Source of the DNA: Prochlorococcus sp. AG-355-I20
GTDB taxonomy: Bacteria; Cyanobacteriota; Cyanobacteriia; PCC-6307; Cyanobiaceae
Reading direction: 5' to 3'
DNA: 32,732 bases
Assembly (NCBI GenBank): GCA_003280895.1
Contig: QCDM01000013.1
Coordinates: forward strand, 1-32,732
The stretch's first letter is position 1; every line of letters begins with the position of its first letter. Under the pieces are notes generated by a model that was given only the letters and a program-made list of their open reading frames with translations, was not told the origin of the DNA and ran no database searches. Of this stretch, positions 9,962 through 18,201 are shown in pieces. Position numbers and translations under genes: made by a program.

Positions 9962-10738
9962 CTAAGAGATTTTTTCTCCAATTATTGAATTTTTCAAAGA
10001 TTCTTTTAGGCCCCTTACAACCGCAATCATTGATATTAAATCATCTAATTTATTAACCACAGATCCAACGCCAACTGCTGAGGCTCCAGAGGATATTGCT
10101 AGTGGACAAGTTACTTGACTTAATCCAGAGGCACTCATGATTGGTATATTCAGAGATTGTTTCTTAAATTCTTGATGAATAGCATAGGTAGCTGCAAGAG
10201 TTGGTATTGATTTTTCAAAAAAACCTTGAATTCCTGGAGAGTAAGGAGTAGAGCTGGTACCACCTTCTGTTTGAATAATATCAACGCCTTCTTCCACTAG
10301 CTTTACAGCAAGATCAACTTGTTTATCAATAGGCATAGTATGAGGAACAGTTACTGATAAAGGAAAATTAGGCAATAAATCCCTCGTCTCTTTTGTAATG
10401 TTTAAAACTTTTTTATCTGAAAAATGAATGCCTTTTTCATAAAAAGTGTCGTAATTTCCTATTTCAATTAATAATGCTCCTGCTTTTACACAATCTTGAA
10501 AAGATCGAGGCACTACTGAACTAACACAAACGGGTAGTGTTGAATTCTTAAGTGCTAAATCAACGAGTTCAGGTTTACAAGCAATATCGACAAGATCTGC
10601 ACCTCCTAATGAAGCAGCCTCAACAATTTTTTTCACAGATTGAACATCGAAATTATTCAATCCTGAAATAACTTTGAGTAAGGATTTGCTTCTTAACTCT
10701 TCTTTGATTTTTTGTGGCAAAAGATTAATCAGACTCAT
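9962..10738 (-). CDS. ycf23: Ycf23 / DUF561 family protein
   Basis: The 258-residue protein matches the Ycf23 (DUF561) family found in cyanobacteria and red-algal plastids. The segment KVISGLNNFD at 22-31 is the family hallmark. The rest looks like a TIM-barrel with repeated beta-strand/loop elements: GGADLVDIACKPEL, LPVCVSSVVP, EEGVDIIQTEGGT, IPIMSASGLS and SGASAVGVGSVVNKL. The last resembles a phosphate-binding loop of flavin- or phosphate-using barrels. Reaction and substrate are not known, and I do not infer one. It lies 26 bases before uvrB on the same strand and is divergent from tilS across an 85-base gap that holds a palindrome. Confidence 0.9.
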   Translation of the reverse strand: MSLINLLPQKIKEELRSKSLLKVISGLNNFDVQSVKKIVEAASLGGADLVDIACKPELVDLALKNSTLPVCVSSVVPRSFQDCVKAGALLIEIGNYDTFYEKGIHFSDKKVLNITKETRDLLPNFPLSVTVPHTMPIDKQVDLAVKLVEEGVDIIQTEGGTSSTPYSPGIQGFFEKSIPTLAATYAIHQEFKKQSLNIPIMSASGLSQVTCPLAISSGASAVGVGSVVNKLDDLISMIAVVRGLKESLKNSIIGEKIS

Positions 10739-10768
10739 TTACTTAATGAATTTATTACCCGATTGTGA

Positions 10769-10789
10769 CATTGTTTTAGTAAAACAGTG
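10769..10789. promoter_or_regulatory. Palindromic site in the ycf23/tilS divergent promoter
   Basis: TGTTTT-AGT-AAAACA (10772-10786) is a perfect inverted repeat about a three-base centre, extended to CATTGTTTT/AAAACAGTG with one T-G mismatch. It sits mid-way between the two start codons, where a regulator could act on both genes. It does not match the NtcA pattern (GTA-N8-TAC) or the cyanobacterial LexA pattern. It lacks a U-tract, and both flanking genes point away from it, so it is not a terminator for them. Confidence 0.4.
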
Positions 10790-10803
10790 CATTTTTTAAA
10801 AAA

Positions 10804-10809
10804 TATTAT
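10804..10809 (+). promoter_or_regulatory. Candidate -10 element for tilS
   Basis: TATTAT lies 14 bases before the tilS ATG. A start site six to eight bases beyond it would leave a leader under ten bases, so translation would be nearly leaderless. No Shine-Dalgarno sequence is seen (CAACACAAA precedes the ATG). Confidence 0.4.
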
Positions 10810-10823
10810 CTGAGCAACACAAA

Positions 10824-11834
10824 ATGACTGATAAAAAATTAAGTCAGAAAAATTGGTCATCATGGCATCATCAACTTCATAAGGAGATTCTTACCAAAAA
10901 AATATTAATTCCCAGAGGATCCAATATTTTAATAAGTGTTTCGGGGGGACAAGACTCAATGGCCTTATTAACTTTAATTAATGACCTAAAAAAACTACAT
11001 AATTGGTCTATTAGTGTTTGGCATGGTGATCACCAGTGGCACGAAAAATCATCACTATATGCTCTTGAATTAAAAGATTATTGCGAAGATAAAAATATTT
11101 CATTCTTTTTTGATCAAGCAAATAAAGAAAGTATTTCTTCAGAAGAAAAAGCACGAGAATGGAGATATAAAAAATTATGTGAAAGAGCCAAAACTTTATT
11201 AAATAAAAACCAGCAAAAACATAATATTTATTTGTTAACTGGTCACACGTGTAGTGATAATGCAGAAACATTTATCCTCAATTTATCTAGAGGAAGCAAT
11301 TTTGCAGGTCTGAGTAATATTGAGAGTAAAAGATTAATAGAAAATCAAATTTATTTAATAAGACCAATATTAATTTTCAGTAGGGAAGATACAAAACAAT
11401 TTTGCAATGATATGAAGATCCCAGTCTGGGAAGATCCTACAAATTCAGATCTCAAATTAAAAAGAAATTTAGTAAGAAAAAAAATTATTCCTACCTTAGA
11501 AATCATCTATCCTGGTTGTTCTGAAAGGATAAATAATTTTTCCCAAAAAATGAGCAAATACAATAATGAACGTAATGATCTTAGTGAACTAGCGTATTTA
11601 TATTGTAAAGATGTTAAAGGTATCGATAGGAATCTCCTAAATAGTATGTGTATTGAAGCGAGGTGTACAATTCTAAATAGATTTCTAAAAGAAATATCTG
11701 TAAAGCAATGTAGTTCTAAAAATCTGACAAAATTAGCAACTTCAATTTATGAAAAAAATAAAGGTCAACTTAATCTGCAAGAGTTTTTAAAAATTGTTTG
11801 GGATAAAAACTATATAAATTTTGAAAAAAGTTAA
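10824..11834 (+). CDS. tilS: tRNA(Ile)-lysidine synthase
   Basis: TilS attaches lysine to C34 of the CAU-anticodon tRNA-Ile, so that it reads AUA instead of AUG. It is an essential N-type PP-loop ATPase. The P-loop SGGQDS is at residues 40-45, followed by WHGDHQWH and then LLTGHTCSDNAETFILNLSRG, the region binding ATP and tRNA. IRPIL, then PVWEDPTNSDLKLKRNLVRKKIIP, is the second conserved block. The 336-residue length is shorter than the E. coli enzyme (about 430) because most of the C-terminal domains are missing, as in several cyanobacteria and Aquifex. Its TAA stop shares bases with the stop of rnj on the other strand. The high use of AUA in this AT-rich genome makes the enzyme important (inference). 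Confidence 0.94.
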   Translation: MTDKKLSQKNWSSWHHQLHKEILTKKILIPRGSNILISVSGGQDSMALLTLINDLKKLHNWSISVWHGDHQWHEKSSLYALELKDYCEDKNISFFFDQANKESISSEEKAREWRYKKLCERAKTLLNKNQQKHNIYLLTGHTCSDNAETFILNLSRGSNFAGLSNIESKRLIENQIYLIRPILIFSREDTKQFCNDMKIPVWEDPTNSDLKLKRNLVRKKIIPTLEIIYPGCSERINNFSQKMSKYNNERNDLSELAYLYCKDVKGIDRNLLNSMCIEARCTILNRFLKEISVKQCSSKNLTKLATSIYEKNKGQLNLQEFLKIVWDKNYINFEKS

Positions 11835-13819
11835 GATGTTACAGCAGATCTTCTTCTTCTTGTTCTACCTTCAAATGAAACCTCTGTAGCAGTCTCAGCT
11901 GATGGATTCTGTGAAACTTTTGGACTTTTTTGGTTATTTTGTTGGTTATTTGAACTATTAGGATAATTATTATTGTTAGATTTCTTATGGAAATTATTAT
12001 TATTTCTATTTCTATTGGAGAAATTTTGCTCTTCGGTAATCTTTGGAATATAAGCACGAGTTCCACTTGGAGCAGGTTGAACTAAACACAAAATAAGTGG
12101 TTCAACTTGTAATTCTCTTCTCATTCTTCTCGATAAACCATTTTCAATTTCTCTTTGTACACCAATCCAATCTACCTCAAAATTATTCGGCCCAGTTTGT
12201 CTGGATAATTGTTTCCATCTATTTTCCAAGACCCAGCTTATTTCTCGTTCAGTCCACATAGACATTTTTCTTGGTTCTGCAGTAGTAACAACTCCTCTTA
12301 AATTAACTCTGGGAGGCGCAACCATCTTCCCATCTGTACTAATAGGAGCTAAAACAGTTACTACACCATCTCCAGCTAATTGCTGCCTTTCCTTTAGTAC
12401 TCGAGCATCTACTATCCCATTTCTTGAGTTATCAAGCAGTTCAACACCAGCTTTTACAGGATCACCCTTTTGAATAGAATTAGGTGTTAACTCAACTACA
12501 TCTCCATTTTCAATAATTAAAATATTGTCCTTCGGAACCCCCATAGTTTGTGCACTCTTGCCATGACAAACAAGCATTCTGTGTTCTCCATGAACAGGAA
12601 CAAAAAACTTAGGTTTTGCGAGTGCCAACATTAACTTTTGATCTTCTTGAAAACCATGACCAGAAACATGAATATTCTCACCCTTTCCATAAACAACCTT
12701 TGCTCCGAGTTTCATTAATCTATCTATTGTATTAACAACAGAAATAGTATTACCAGGAATTGGGCTGGCTGAAAATATTACAGTATCAGTAGTCTTAAGA
12801 CGAACATGCTGATGTTCACCACGAGAAATTCTGCTTAACGCTGCTAGGGGTTCTCCTTGACTTCCTGTCATTAATAATAAGGTCTCCCTATCTGGCAAAT
12901 CTCTAATTTGCTTAATAGGAACAAACAAATCATCTGGGCATTTCATATAACCAATATCTCTCGCCTTAGCAATAACATTTATCATCGATCTACCTAACAA
13001 ACCGACCTTTCTGCCGTGTTTCATGGCCAATTCTAAGATCATTGTCACTCTATGAACAGAACTAGCAAAAGTAGTAAGGATAACTCGTTCTTTTGCCTCT
13101 GCAATATGTTTTTCTAAAGAGGGATAGATAGTCTTCTCAGAAGGACAAAAACCTGGAACTTCGGCATTAGTAGAATCACTAAACATGCATAAAACACCCT
13201 TCTCTCCGTAATGCACCATTCTTTCAATATCAAATTGCTCTCCATCTACTGGCATATGATCAAACTTAAAATCTCCCGTGAAAATAATTGTGCCAACAGG
13301 TGTTGTAACTGCTAAAGAAAAGCTATCGCAAATAGAATGGGTATTTCGAATAAATTCAACAGAAAAATGTTGTCCTACTTTTACAACATCTCTTGGATTT
13401 ACAGTCTGAATAGTTGTTCTATCAGATACCCCTGCTTCCTCCATTTTTCCTCTAAGCATTGACATTGCCAGTCTTGGGCCATAAATAATCGGAATATTAA
13501 AATGCTTTAGATGATGAGAAATACCTCCAATATGATCTTCATGCCCGTGAGTGACAATCATTCCTTTTATCCTTCTTTGATTTTCTTTTAAAAAAGTTGT
13601 ATCAGGCATAACAACGTTTACGCCATGCATACCATCAGATGGGAAAGCTAGGCCAGCATCAACAAGCATTAATTCATCACCATATTCAAAAACGCAAGTG
13701 TTTTTTCCTATTTCATGCAATCCCCCCAAAGGTATTACTCGTAGAGCTGGCGTATTACTTTTAGATCTAGATGAATCATGAGTAGATCTATTTACAGTTG
13801 AATTTGTACTTGATTGCAT
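11831..13819 (-). CDS. rnj: Ribonuclease J
   Basis: RNase J is a metallo-beta-lactamase/beta-CASP ribonuclease with endo- and 5'-exonuclease activity in mRNA decay and rRNA processing. The zinc motif HGHEDH is at 91-96. Further metal and beta-CASP residues lie in FIRNTHSICDSFSL, FTGDFKFD, FSDSTNAE, HVSGHGFQED and FVPVHGEHRM. About 20 polar residues precede the core (Ser/Thr-rich). The C-terminal end, about residues 595-640, is a low-complexity Asn/Gln/Ser tract, followed by a basic EGRTRRRRSAVTS. The 662-residue length fits cyanobacterial RNase J. It lies 80 bases downstream of dapA on the same strand, with its own possible promoter. Its stop codon overlaps that of tilS on the other strand within TTAA. 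Confidence 0.96.
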   Translation of the reverse strand: MQSSTNSTVNRSTHDSSRSKSNTPALRVIPLGGLHEIGKNTCVFEYGDELMLVDAGLAFPSDGMHGVNVVMPDTTFLKENQRRIKGMIVTHGHEDHIGGISHHLKHFNIPIIYGPRLAMSMLRGKMEEAGVSDRTTIQTVNPRDVVKVGQHFSVEFIRNTHSICDSFSLAVTTPVGTIIFTGDFKFDHMPVDGEQFDIERMVHYGEKGVLCMFSDSTNAEVPGFCPSEKTIYPSLEKHIAEAKERVILTTFASSVHRVTMILELAMKHGRKVGLLGRSMINVIAKARDIGYMKCPDDLFVPIKQIRDLPDRETLLLMTGSQGEPLAALSRISRGEHQHVRLKTTDTVIFSASPIPGNTISVVNTIDRLMKLGAKVVYGKGENIHVSGHGFQEDQKLMLALAKPKFFVPVHGEHRMLVCHGKSAQTMGVPKDNILIIENGDVVELTPNSIQKGDPVKAGVELLDNSRNGIVDARVLKERQQLAGDGVVTVLAPISTDGKMVAPPRVNLRGVVTTAEPRKMSMWTEREISWVLENRWKQLSRQTGPNNFEVDWIGVQREIENGLSRRMRRELQVEPLILCLVQPAPSGTRAYIPKITEEQNFSNRNRNNNNFHKKSNNNNYPNSSNNQQNNQKSPKVSQNPSAETATEVSFEGRTRRRRSAVTS

Positions 13820-13886
13820 AATTTTGAAATTTATGAAGGCCTGCTTGTAATCAAATAAGGTTTATTTAAATTTAATTATCAAGTTA

Positions 13887-13904
13887 AATATAATCCCTAT
13901 TATA
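13887..13904 (-). promoter_or_regulatory. Candidate promoter for rnj between dapA and rnj
   Basis: The minus strand carries TATAAT (13899-13904, overlapping the dapA stop) and TATATT (13887-13892). Either would give rnj its own transcript with a leader of roughly 60-75 bases. RNase J genes often control their own mRNA through the leader, but no such site can be proved here. Confidence 0.4.
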
Positions 13905-14802
13905 AGGATTTCAGGATAAAAGATAGTTGCTTTTTCATGTCATTGCTTAATGGTGACAAAGGACTCCTAGGATTACCTACATCCCATCCCGAAAGCTCCA
14001 AAGCAGCCTTAATTGGAATTGGATTAGTAGTCATAAAGAGTGCTTTGAAAAGAGGCTGAAGTTTTTCATGAATAGCAAGCGCATTAGAAACCTCTCCATT
14101 TTGAAAGGAATGAATCATCTCTTTCAATTGCAACCCAACCAAATGACTTGCAACACTTACTACTCCTACAGCACCTACAGATAACATTGGAAGCAACAAT
14201 GAATCATCGCCACTATATACAGAGAGTTTAGAGCCACAAATAGCTCTTAGTTCTGTTACTTCATCTATTCTACCGCTTGCAGCTTTAATACTGAGAATAT
14301 TTGAGAAATCCATAAGTTTCTTCACAGTATCAGGTGATAAATTGCATCCTGTCCTTCCAGGAATGTTATAAAGCATAAGAGGCAAATCCTTTGCAGAATT
14401 AGCAATAGAACTGAAATGTTTATAAAGACCTTCTTGAGGTGGCTTGTTGTAATAAGGAACAACGACCAAAGCACCGTCGGCACCAGAGTCGTAGGCTTTT
14501 TTTGTAGCTTCTACAGCCTCGCTTGTACAGTTACTACCAGTGCCAACTATTACTTTACAGGTTGCATCCAATGATCCTTTTACCGCAATAAATAAATCAT
14601 GCTGTTCCGCCCATGAAAGAGTAGGAGATTCTCCAGTAGTACCACATAGCACAATTCCATCGGAACCGTTCTCAAAAAGATAATTTGATAGTTTTATAGC
14701 TAGTTCATAATTTACATCTCCATTTTCAGTGAATGGAGTAACCATTGCAGTCAATATTTTTCCAAATAGTGGATTATTACATTCAGTTTTGTCTGTAATC
14801 AT
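13900..14802 (-). CDS. dapA: 4-hydroxy-tetrahydrodipicolinate synthase
   Basis: DapA condenses pyruvate with aspartate semialdehyde, the first committed step to diaminopimelate and lysine, hence to peptidoglycan. The 300-residue TIM barrel carries LTAMVTPF, then GTTGESPTL with the proton-relay threonines T55-T56. [10 protein letters not shown] holds Y118 (reaching across the dimer), LYNIPGRTG holds Y145, and SIKAASG holds the Schiff-base lysine K173. Spacing from Y145 to K173 equals that of E. coli Y133-K161. The start overlaps the end of asd by four bases (ATGA), so the two are translationally coupled. Its substrate is made by the asd product and, before that, by lysC. Confidence 0.97.
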   Translation of the reverse strand: MITDKTECNNPLFGKILTAMVTPFTENGDVNYELAIKLSNYLFENGSDGIVLCGTTGESPTLSWAEQHDLFIAVKGSLDATCKVIVGTGSNCTSEAVEATKKAYDSGADGALVVVPYYNKPPQEGLYKHFSSIANSAKDLPLMLYNIPGRTGCNLSPDTVKKLMDFSNILSIKAASGRIDEVTELRAICGSKLSVYSGDDSLLLPMLSVGAVGVVSVASHLVGLQLKEMIHSFQNGEVSNALAIHEKLQPLFKALFMTTNPIPIKAALELSGWDVGNPRSPLSPLSNDMKKQLSFILKSL

Positions 14803-15830
14803 TTTTTTGGAATTAATAACTCGGCTATTTGAACAGCATTAAGAGCTGCTCCTTTTCTTATTTGATCTCCACATAACCATAATTCTAATCCATTAGGCTG
14901 ACTTATATCAGTTCTTAACCTGCCAACAGCAACATTATCCTTTCCCATAACGTCATTTGGCATAGGAAATCTATTATTTTTGTAATCCTCAATAATTTCA
15001 ATTCCAGGAGATTTTTTTAATTCTTCAAGAGCATCTTTAGGCTCAACTTCACCAGCAAATTCAATATTTATCGACTCAGAATGTGCTCTAAGTACTGGGA
15101 CTCGAACGCATGTAGCAGAGAGCTTTAAATCAGCAATATTTAATATTTTCCTAGTCTCATTAACCATTTTCATCTCTTCTTCGCAGTAATTATTTTCAAG
15201 CATGGGTGAATTATGCAAAAACAAATTAAAAGCCAGTGAATATGGCAAAACTTCACTTTTTTGAGGATTACCCCGAAGATATTTTTCAGTTAAAAGTTTT
15301 AGTTCCTCCATCGCCAATTGGCCTGCACCACTTACGGATTGATATGTTGAGACAACAACTCTTTGAATAGTCGAAAGTTTATTTAACGGAGCTAAAACTA
15401 ATGTCAGCAAAATGGTAGTGCAGTTTGGATTCGCTATTACCCCATCATGATTAATTACGTCACTACCATTAACTTCAGGAACTATAAGAGGTACATTCTT
15501 ATCTAATCTGAAAGCACTTGAATTATCTATCAATAAAGCATTTTGTTCCATAATGGTAGGTAACCATTTTTTTGAAATACTGCCACCGGCTGAAGCTAAA
15601 ACTAAATCAAGATTCAGAAATTCTTTCTTTATTGTTTTTTTTGTAACTAATTCTTCACCTTTCCAAATAATTTTTTTTCCTTCTGAACGCTCTGATGAAA
15701 GCAAGACCAATTCTGATATTGGGAAATCACGTTGTTCAAGAATTTTGAGTAATTCAGATCCCACAGCACCTGAAGATCCTAAAACACCAACTTTTAATGG
15801 CCTATTAGGCAAAAACGGAGATTGTCTCAC
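14799..15830 (-). CDS. asd: Aspartate-semialdehyde dehydrogenase
   Basis: Asd reduces aspartyl phosphate with NADPH to aspartate semialdehyde, the branch-point of lysine, threonine and methionine synthesis. The 343-residue protein has the nucleotide-binding turn GSSGAVG at 18-24, IDNSSAFR and PEVNG before the active site, and the catalytic cysteine C137 in ANPNCTTI. A second part has YQSVSGAG and [13 protein letters not shown] with the acid-base histidine, ending in [17 protein letters not shown]. It is the first gene of asd-dapA-rnj and is divergent from tig across 122 bases. Confidence 0.97.
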   Translation of the reverse strand: MRQSPFLPNRPLKVGVLGSSGAVGSELLKILEQRDFPISELVLLSSERSEGKKIIWKGEELVTKKTIKKEFLNLDLVLASAGGSISKKWLPTIMEQNALLIDNSSAFRLDKNVPLIVPEVNGSDVINHDGVIANPNCTTILLTLVLAPLNKLSTIQRVVVSTYQSVSGAGQLAMEELKLLTEKYLRGNPQKSEVLPYSLAFNLFLHNSPMLENNYCEEEMKMVNETRKILNIADLKLSATCVRVPVLRAHSESINIEFAGEVEPKDALEELKKSPGIEIIEDYKNNRFPMPNDVMGKDNVAVGRLRTDISQPNGLELWLCGDQIRKGAALNAVQIAELLIPKK

Positions 15831-15901
15831 ACTTTAAAATGATTTTTATAAATAGATTGACTATTTTTTTTACTTTATCAAAAAAATAACTTTCAAGGAA
15901 A

Positions 15902-15914
15902 TCACATAATGTGA
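15902..15914. promoter_or_regulatory. Perfect 13-bp palindrome between asd and tig
   Basis: TCACATAATGTGA is a perfect inverted repeat with a one-base centre, 38 bases before the tig ATG and 71 bases from the asd start. Its half-site TCACA is that of CRP/FNR-type sites but in the opposite orientation (inward TCACAT...ATGTGA rather than TGTGA...TCACA). It contains CATAAT, a possible -10 for tig. Function is not known. Confidence 0.4.
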
Positions 15915-15952
15915 AATAATTAAGTTTCGGCTTTTAGTAATTAATAAAAAAA

Positions 15953-17386
15953 ATGGCTAAAGAAGCATTAATAGTCAAAACAACTCCTCTGCCTCAAAGT
16001 AGAATCTCATTTGAATTAGAAATACCATCTGAGACATGTAAAACTTGTGTAAATGAAACAATCAGTTCTATCAGTCGTTCAGCTAAAATTCCGGGATTTA
16101 GACTTGGTAAAATTCCGAAACAAGTCTTAATTCAAAGGATTGGTATAACACAATTACATGCTTCTGCTCTAGAAAAAATTATTGATAAATCATGGCAAGA
16201 AGCTTTAAAAATGAAATCTATAGAGCCACTAAGCGAGCCAGAATTAGTAGATGGATTTGAATCTTTACTTGCAAAGTTTAGTCCTGAAAAATCACTTAAG
16301 GTTACTCTTCAAACTGATGTTGCTCCAGAATTAAAACTTAAAAAATCCAAAGGACTAAGTATTGAAATATCAAAAACAAAGTTTGATCCTAAGTCAATAG
16401 ATGACGCGCTAGAAAAATCTAGAAATCAGTTTGCAAACATTATTCCAGTTACCAATAGAGCAGCAAAATTAGGAGATATTGCTGTAGTTAGTTTCAAAGG
16501 AAAATATAAAGATTCTGGTAAAGAGATTGATGGTGGAACAAGTGAATCAATGGATCTTGAGTTAGAAAAAAACAAAATGATTCCCGGTTTCGTTGAGGGA
16601 ATCGTAAAGATGCAAATTGGTGATACTAAAACACTTAACCTTAAATTTCCTGAAGATTATTCTCATGAGGATTCAAGAGGCAAAGAGGCAATCTTTGAAG
16701 TAAATCTTAAGGATCTTAAGGAAAAAGAATTGCCTGAACTTAATGACGATTTTGCAAAACAGTCTGGCAACAAAGAATCATTAAAAGAGTTAAAGAAAGA
16801 TATTGAAAAGCAACTTAAAGACAATTTTGAAAAAACACAAAAAGATATCAAAATTGAAGCCTTACTAGATGCCTTAGCAAACGAATTAGTTGCTGAAATT
16901 CCAAAATCTATGATTGATATAGAAGTGAGAAATAATATTGAACAAACCGCTCAAAGATTTGCTCAACAAGGTCTTGATGTTAAATCTACTTTCACTCCGG
17001 AATTAGTTAAGTCATTAGCAGAGTCCACGAGGCCTCAGGCTGAAAAAAATGTTCAAAGAAATTTAGCTTTAAAAGCATTAGCTGAAACAGAAAACATAAA
17101 AGTCGAGAAAGATGAAATTGATTTAAAAATGAAAGATTATGAAGATGCAATCTCTCAATCTTCAAAACAAATAGATATTAAAAGATTAACAGAAGTAGTA
17201 AGTAACGATCTACTCAAAGAAAAATTAATAATTTGGCTTGAAGAAAATTCTGAAGTAAAAGAAAAAACTGCAAAAACTTCTAAATCTACAAAAACCTCCA
17301 AAACATCAAAAGCTGCAAAAACTGCGACTAAAACTACAAAAACTACAAATACTACAAAAACTCGAAATAAAAAAGAAAAAAAATAA
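15953..17386 (+). CDS. tig: Trigger factor
   Basis: Trigger factor is the ribosome-bound chaperone at the nascent-chain exit and also a peptidyl-prolyl isomerase. The N-terminal ribosome-binding domain carries KIPGFRLGKIPKQVL, the equivalent of the GFRxGKxP signature that contacts ribosomal protein L23. The FKBP-like domain follows (about 165-255, with GDIAVVSFKGKY and MIPGFVEGIV). A long helical chaperone domain runs to about residue 430. Residues 436-477 are an unusual tail made almost only of Lys, Thr, Ser and Ala in short TKT/SKT/AKT units. The 477 residues exceed E. coli's 432 by about this tail. It is followed by clpP after 65 bases and clpX, the common tig-clpP-clpX order. No strong Shine-Dalgarno precedes the ATG. 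Confidence 0.97.
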   Translation: MAKEALIVKTTPLPQSRISFELEIPSETCKTCVNETISSISRSAKIPGFRLGKIPKQVLIQRIGITQLHASALEKIIDKSWQEALKMKSIEPLSEPELVDGFESLLAKFSPEKSLKVTLQTDVAPELKLKKSKGLSIEISKTKFDPKSIDDALEKSRNQFANIIPVTNRAAKLGDIAVVSFKGKYKDSGKEIDGGTSESMDLELEKNKMIPGFVEGIVKMQIGDTKTLNLKFPEDYSHEDSRGKEAIFEVNLKDLKEKELPELNDDFAKQSGNKESLKELKKDIEKQLKDNFEKTQKDIKIEALLDALANELVAEIPKSMIDIEVRNNIEQTAQRFAQQGLDVKSTFTPELVKSLAESTRPQAEKNVQRNLALKALAETENIKVEKDEIDLKMKDYEDAISQSSKQIDIKRLTEVVSNDLLKEKLIIWLEENSEVKEKTAKTSKSTKTSKTSKAAKTATKTTKTTNTTKTRNKKEKK

Positions 17387-17451
17387 TTTATGAAATTTCC
17401 TACTAATTAAACAAAAACCCCCTAAATTATTTATAAGACGAAAACTAATTT

Positions 17452-18096
17452 GTGAACTCAGAAAAAAAACATTTAATCCAAAGCTCAATAAGTTCTTGCG
17501 AAAGTAATAGTAAAACTATTGCTGCTGTTCCTACCGTTATAGAACAATCAGGTAGAGGAGAAAGAGCTTTTGATATATATTCAAGATTATTGAGGGAAAG
17601 AATAATTTTTTTAGGTACTGGAATTAATGATCAAGTATCTGACTCCCTTGTTGCACAATTATTATTTCTTGAAGCTGAAGATCCCGAAAAAGACATACAA
17701 ATTTATATCAATTCTCCCGGAGGCTCAGTAACTGCAGGAATGGCCATTTATGATACCATGCAACAAATATCGCCTGATGTAGTGACAATATGTTTTGGAG
17801 TAGCCGCAAGTATGGGGGCATTTCTTCTTTCTGGAGGAGCAAAGGGGAAAAGATTAGCTTTACCTAATTCTAGGATTATGATTCATCAACCTCTGGGAGG
17901 CGCACAAGGTCAAGCAGTAGAGATTGAAATACAAGCTAAAGAAATACTTTTTCTCAAGAAAACATTAAATAAACTTTTAGCTGAACATACTGGTCAACCT
18001 TTAGAAAAAATTAATGAAGATACAGAAAGAGATTATTTTTTATCCCCTTCAGAAGCAGTCGAATATGGATTAATTGATAAAGTTATCAAAAAGTGA
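17452..18096 (+). CDS. clpP: ATP-dependent Clp protease proteolytic subunit
   Basis: ClpP forms the 14-mer serine protease barrel fed by ClpX or ClpC. The catalytic triad is visible: S120 in [12 protein letters not shown]145 in IMIHQPLGG and D194 in [11 protein letters not shown], with spacings equal to those of E. coli ClpP. The core begins at [19 protein letters not shown] (29-47); the preceding 28 residues are a polar leader that may be cleaved or form the axial loops. The frame has a GTG start at 17452; ATG starts inside would cut into the core, so GTG is favoured. It sits between tig and clpX, so it is the ClpX-linked paralogue of the several ClpP proteins cyanobacteria have. The others, and ClpR, are not in this window. 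Confidence 0.96.
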   Translation: MNSEKKHLIQSSISSCESNSKTIAAVPTVIEQSGRGERAFDIYSRLLRERIIFLGTGINDQVSDSLVAQLLFLEAEDPEKDIQIYINSPGGSVTAGMAIYDTMQQISPDVVTICFGVAASMGAFLLSGGAKGKRLALPNSRIMIHQPLGGAQGQAVEIEIQAKEILFLKKTLNKLLAEHTGQPLEKINEDTERDYFLSPSEAVEYGLIDKVIKK

Positions 18097-18201
18097 CAAG
18101 GGGTTCTGATTTTTTAAGAATATGATGACGAATCGATATTTATGAGCAATCCTAGTGAATAGGGAATATTTAACACCTTTCACTTTAAAAACTTATAATC
18201 G
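18097..18201 (+). other. clpP-clpX intergenic region (105 bases)
   Basis: This is the longest gap in the tig-clpP-clpX-dnaX run. It has a small CCTA/TAGG inverted repeat (18151-18163) and a TATAAT (18194-18199) ending two bases before the clpX ATG, too close to serve clpX as a normal -10. No terminator with a U-tract and no open frame of useful length were seen. Confidence 0.4.

Noticed and set aside
9936..10823. SOS (LexA) box before uvrB or its upstream gene
   Set aside because: No RGTAC-N3-GTWC-like sequence was found in the 26-base gap or in the ycf23/tilS divergent region.
11839..12066. 75-codon frame overlapping the end of rnj, Ile-rich
   Set aside because: It is a same-strand shifted reading of the Asn-codon tract of RNase J; AAT/AAC repeats read as Ile/Thr/Leu in other frames.
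15553..15837. 94-codon plus-strand open frame inside asd
   Set aside because: Fully antisense to a conserved enzyme, with no family motif; Ser/Pro/Phe-rich translation is expected from the reverse of an AT-rich gene.
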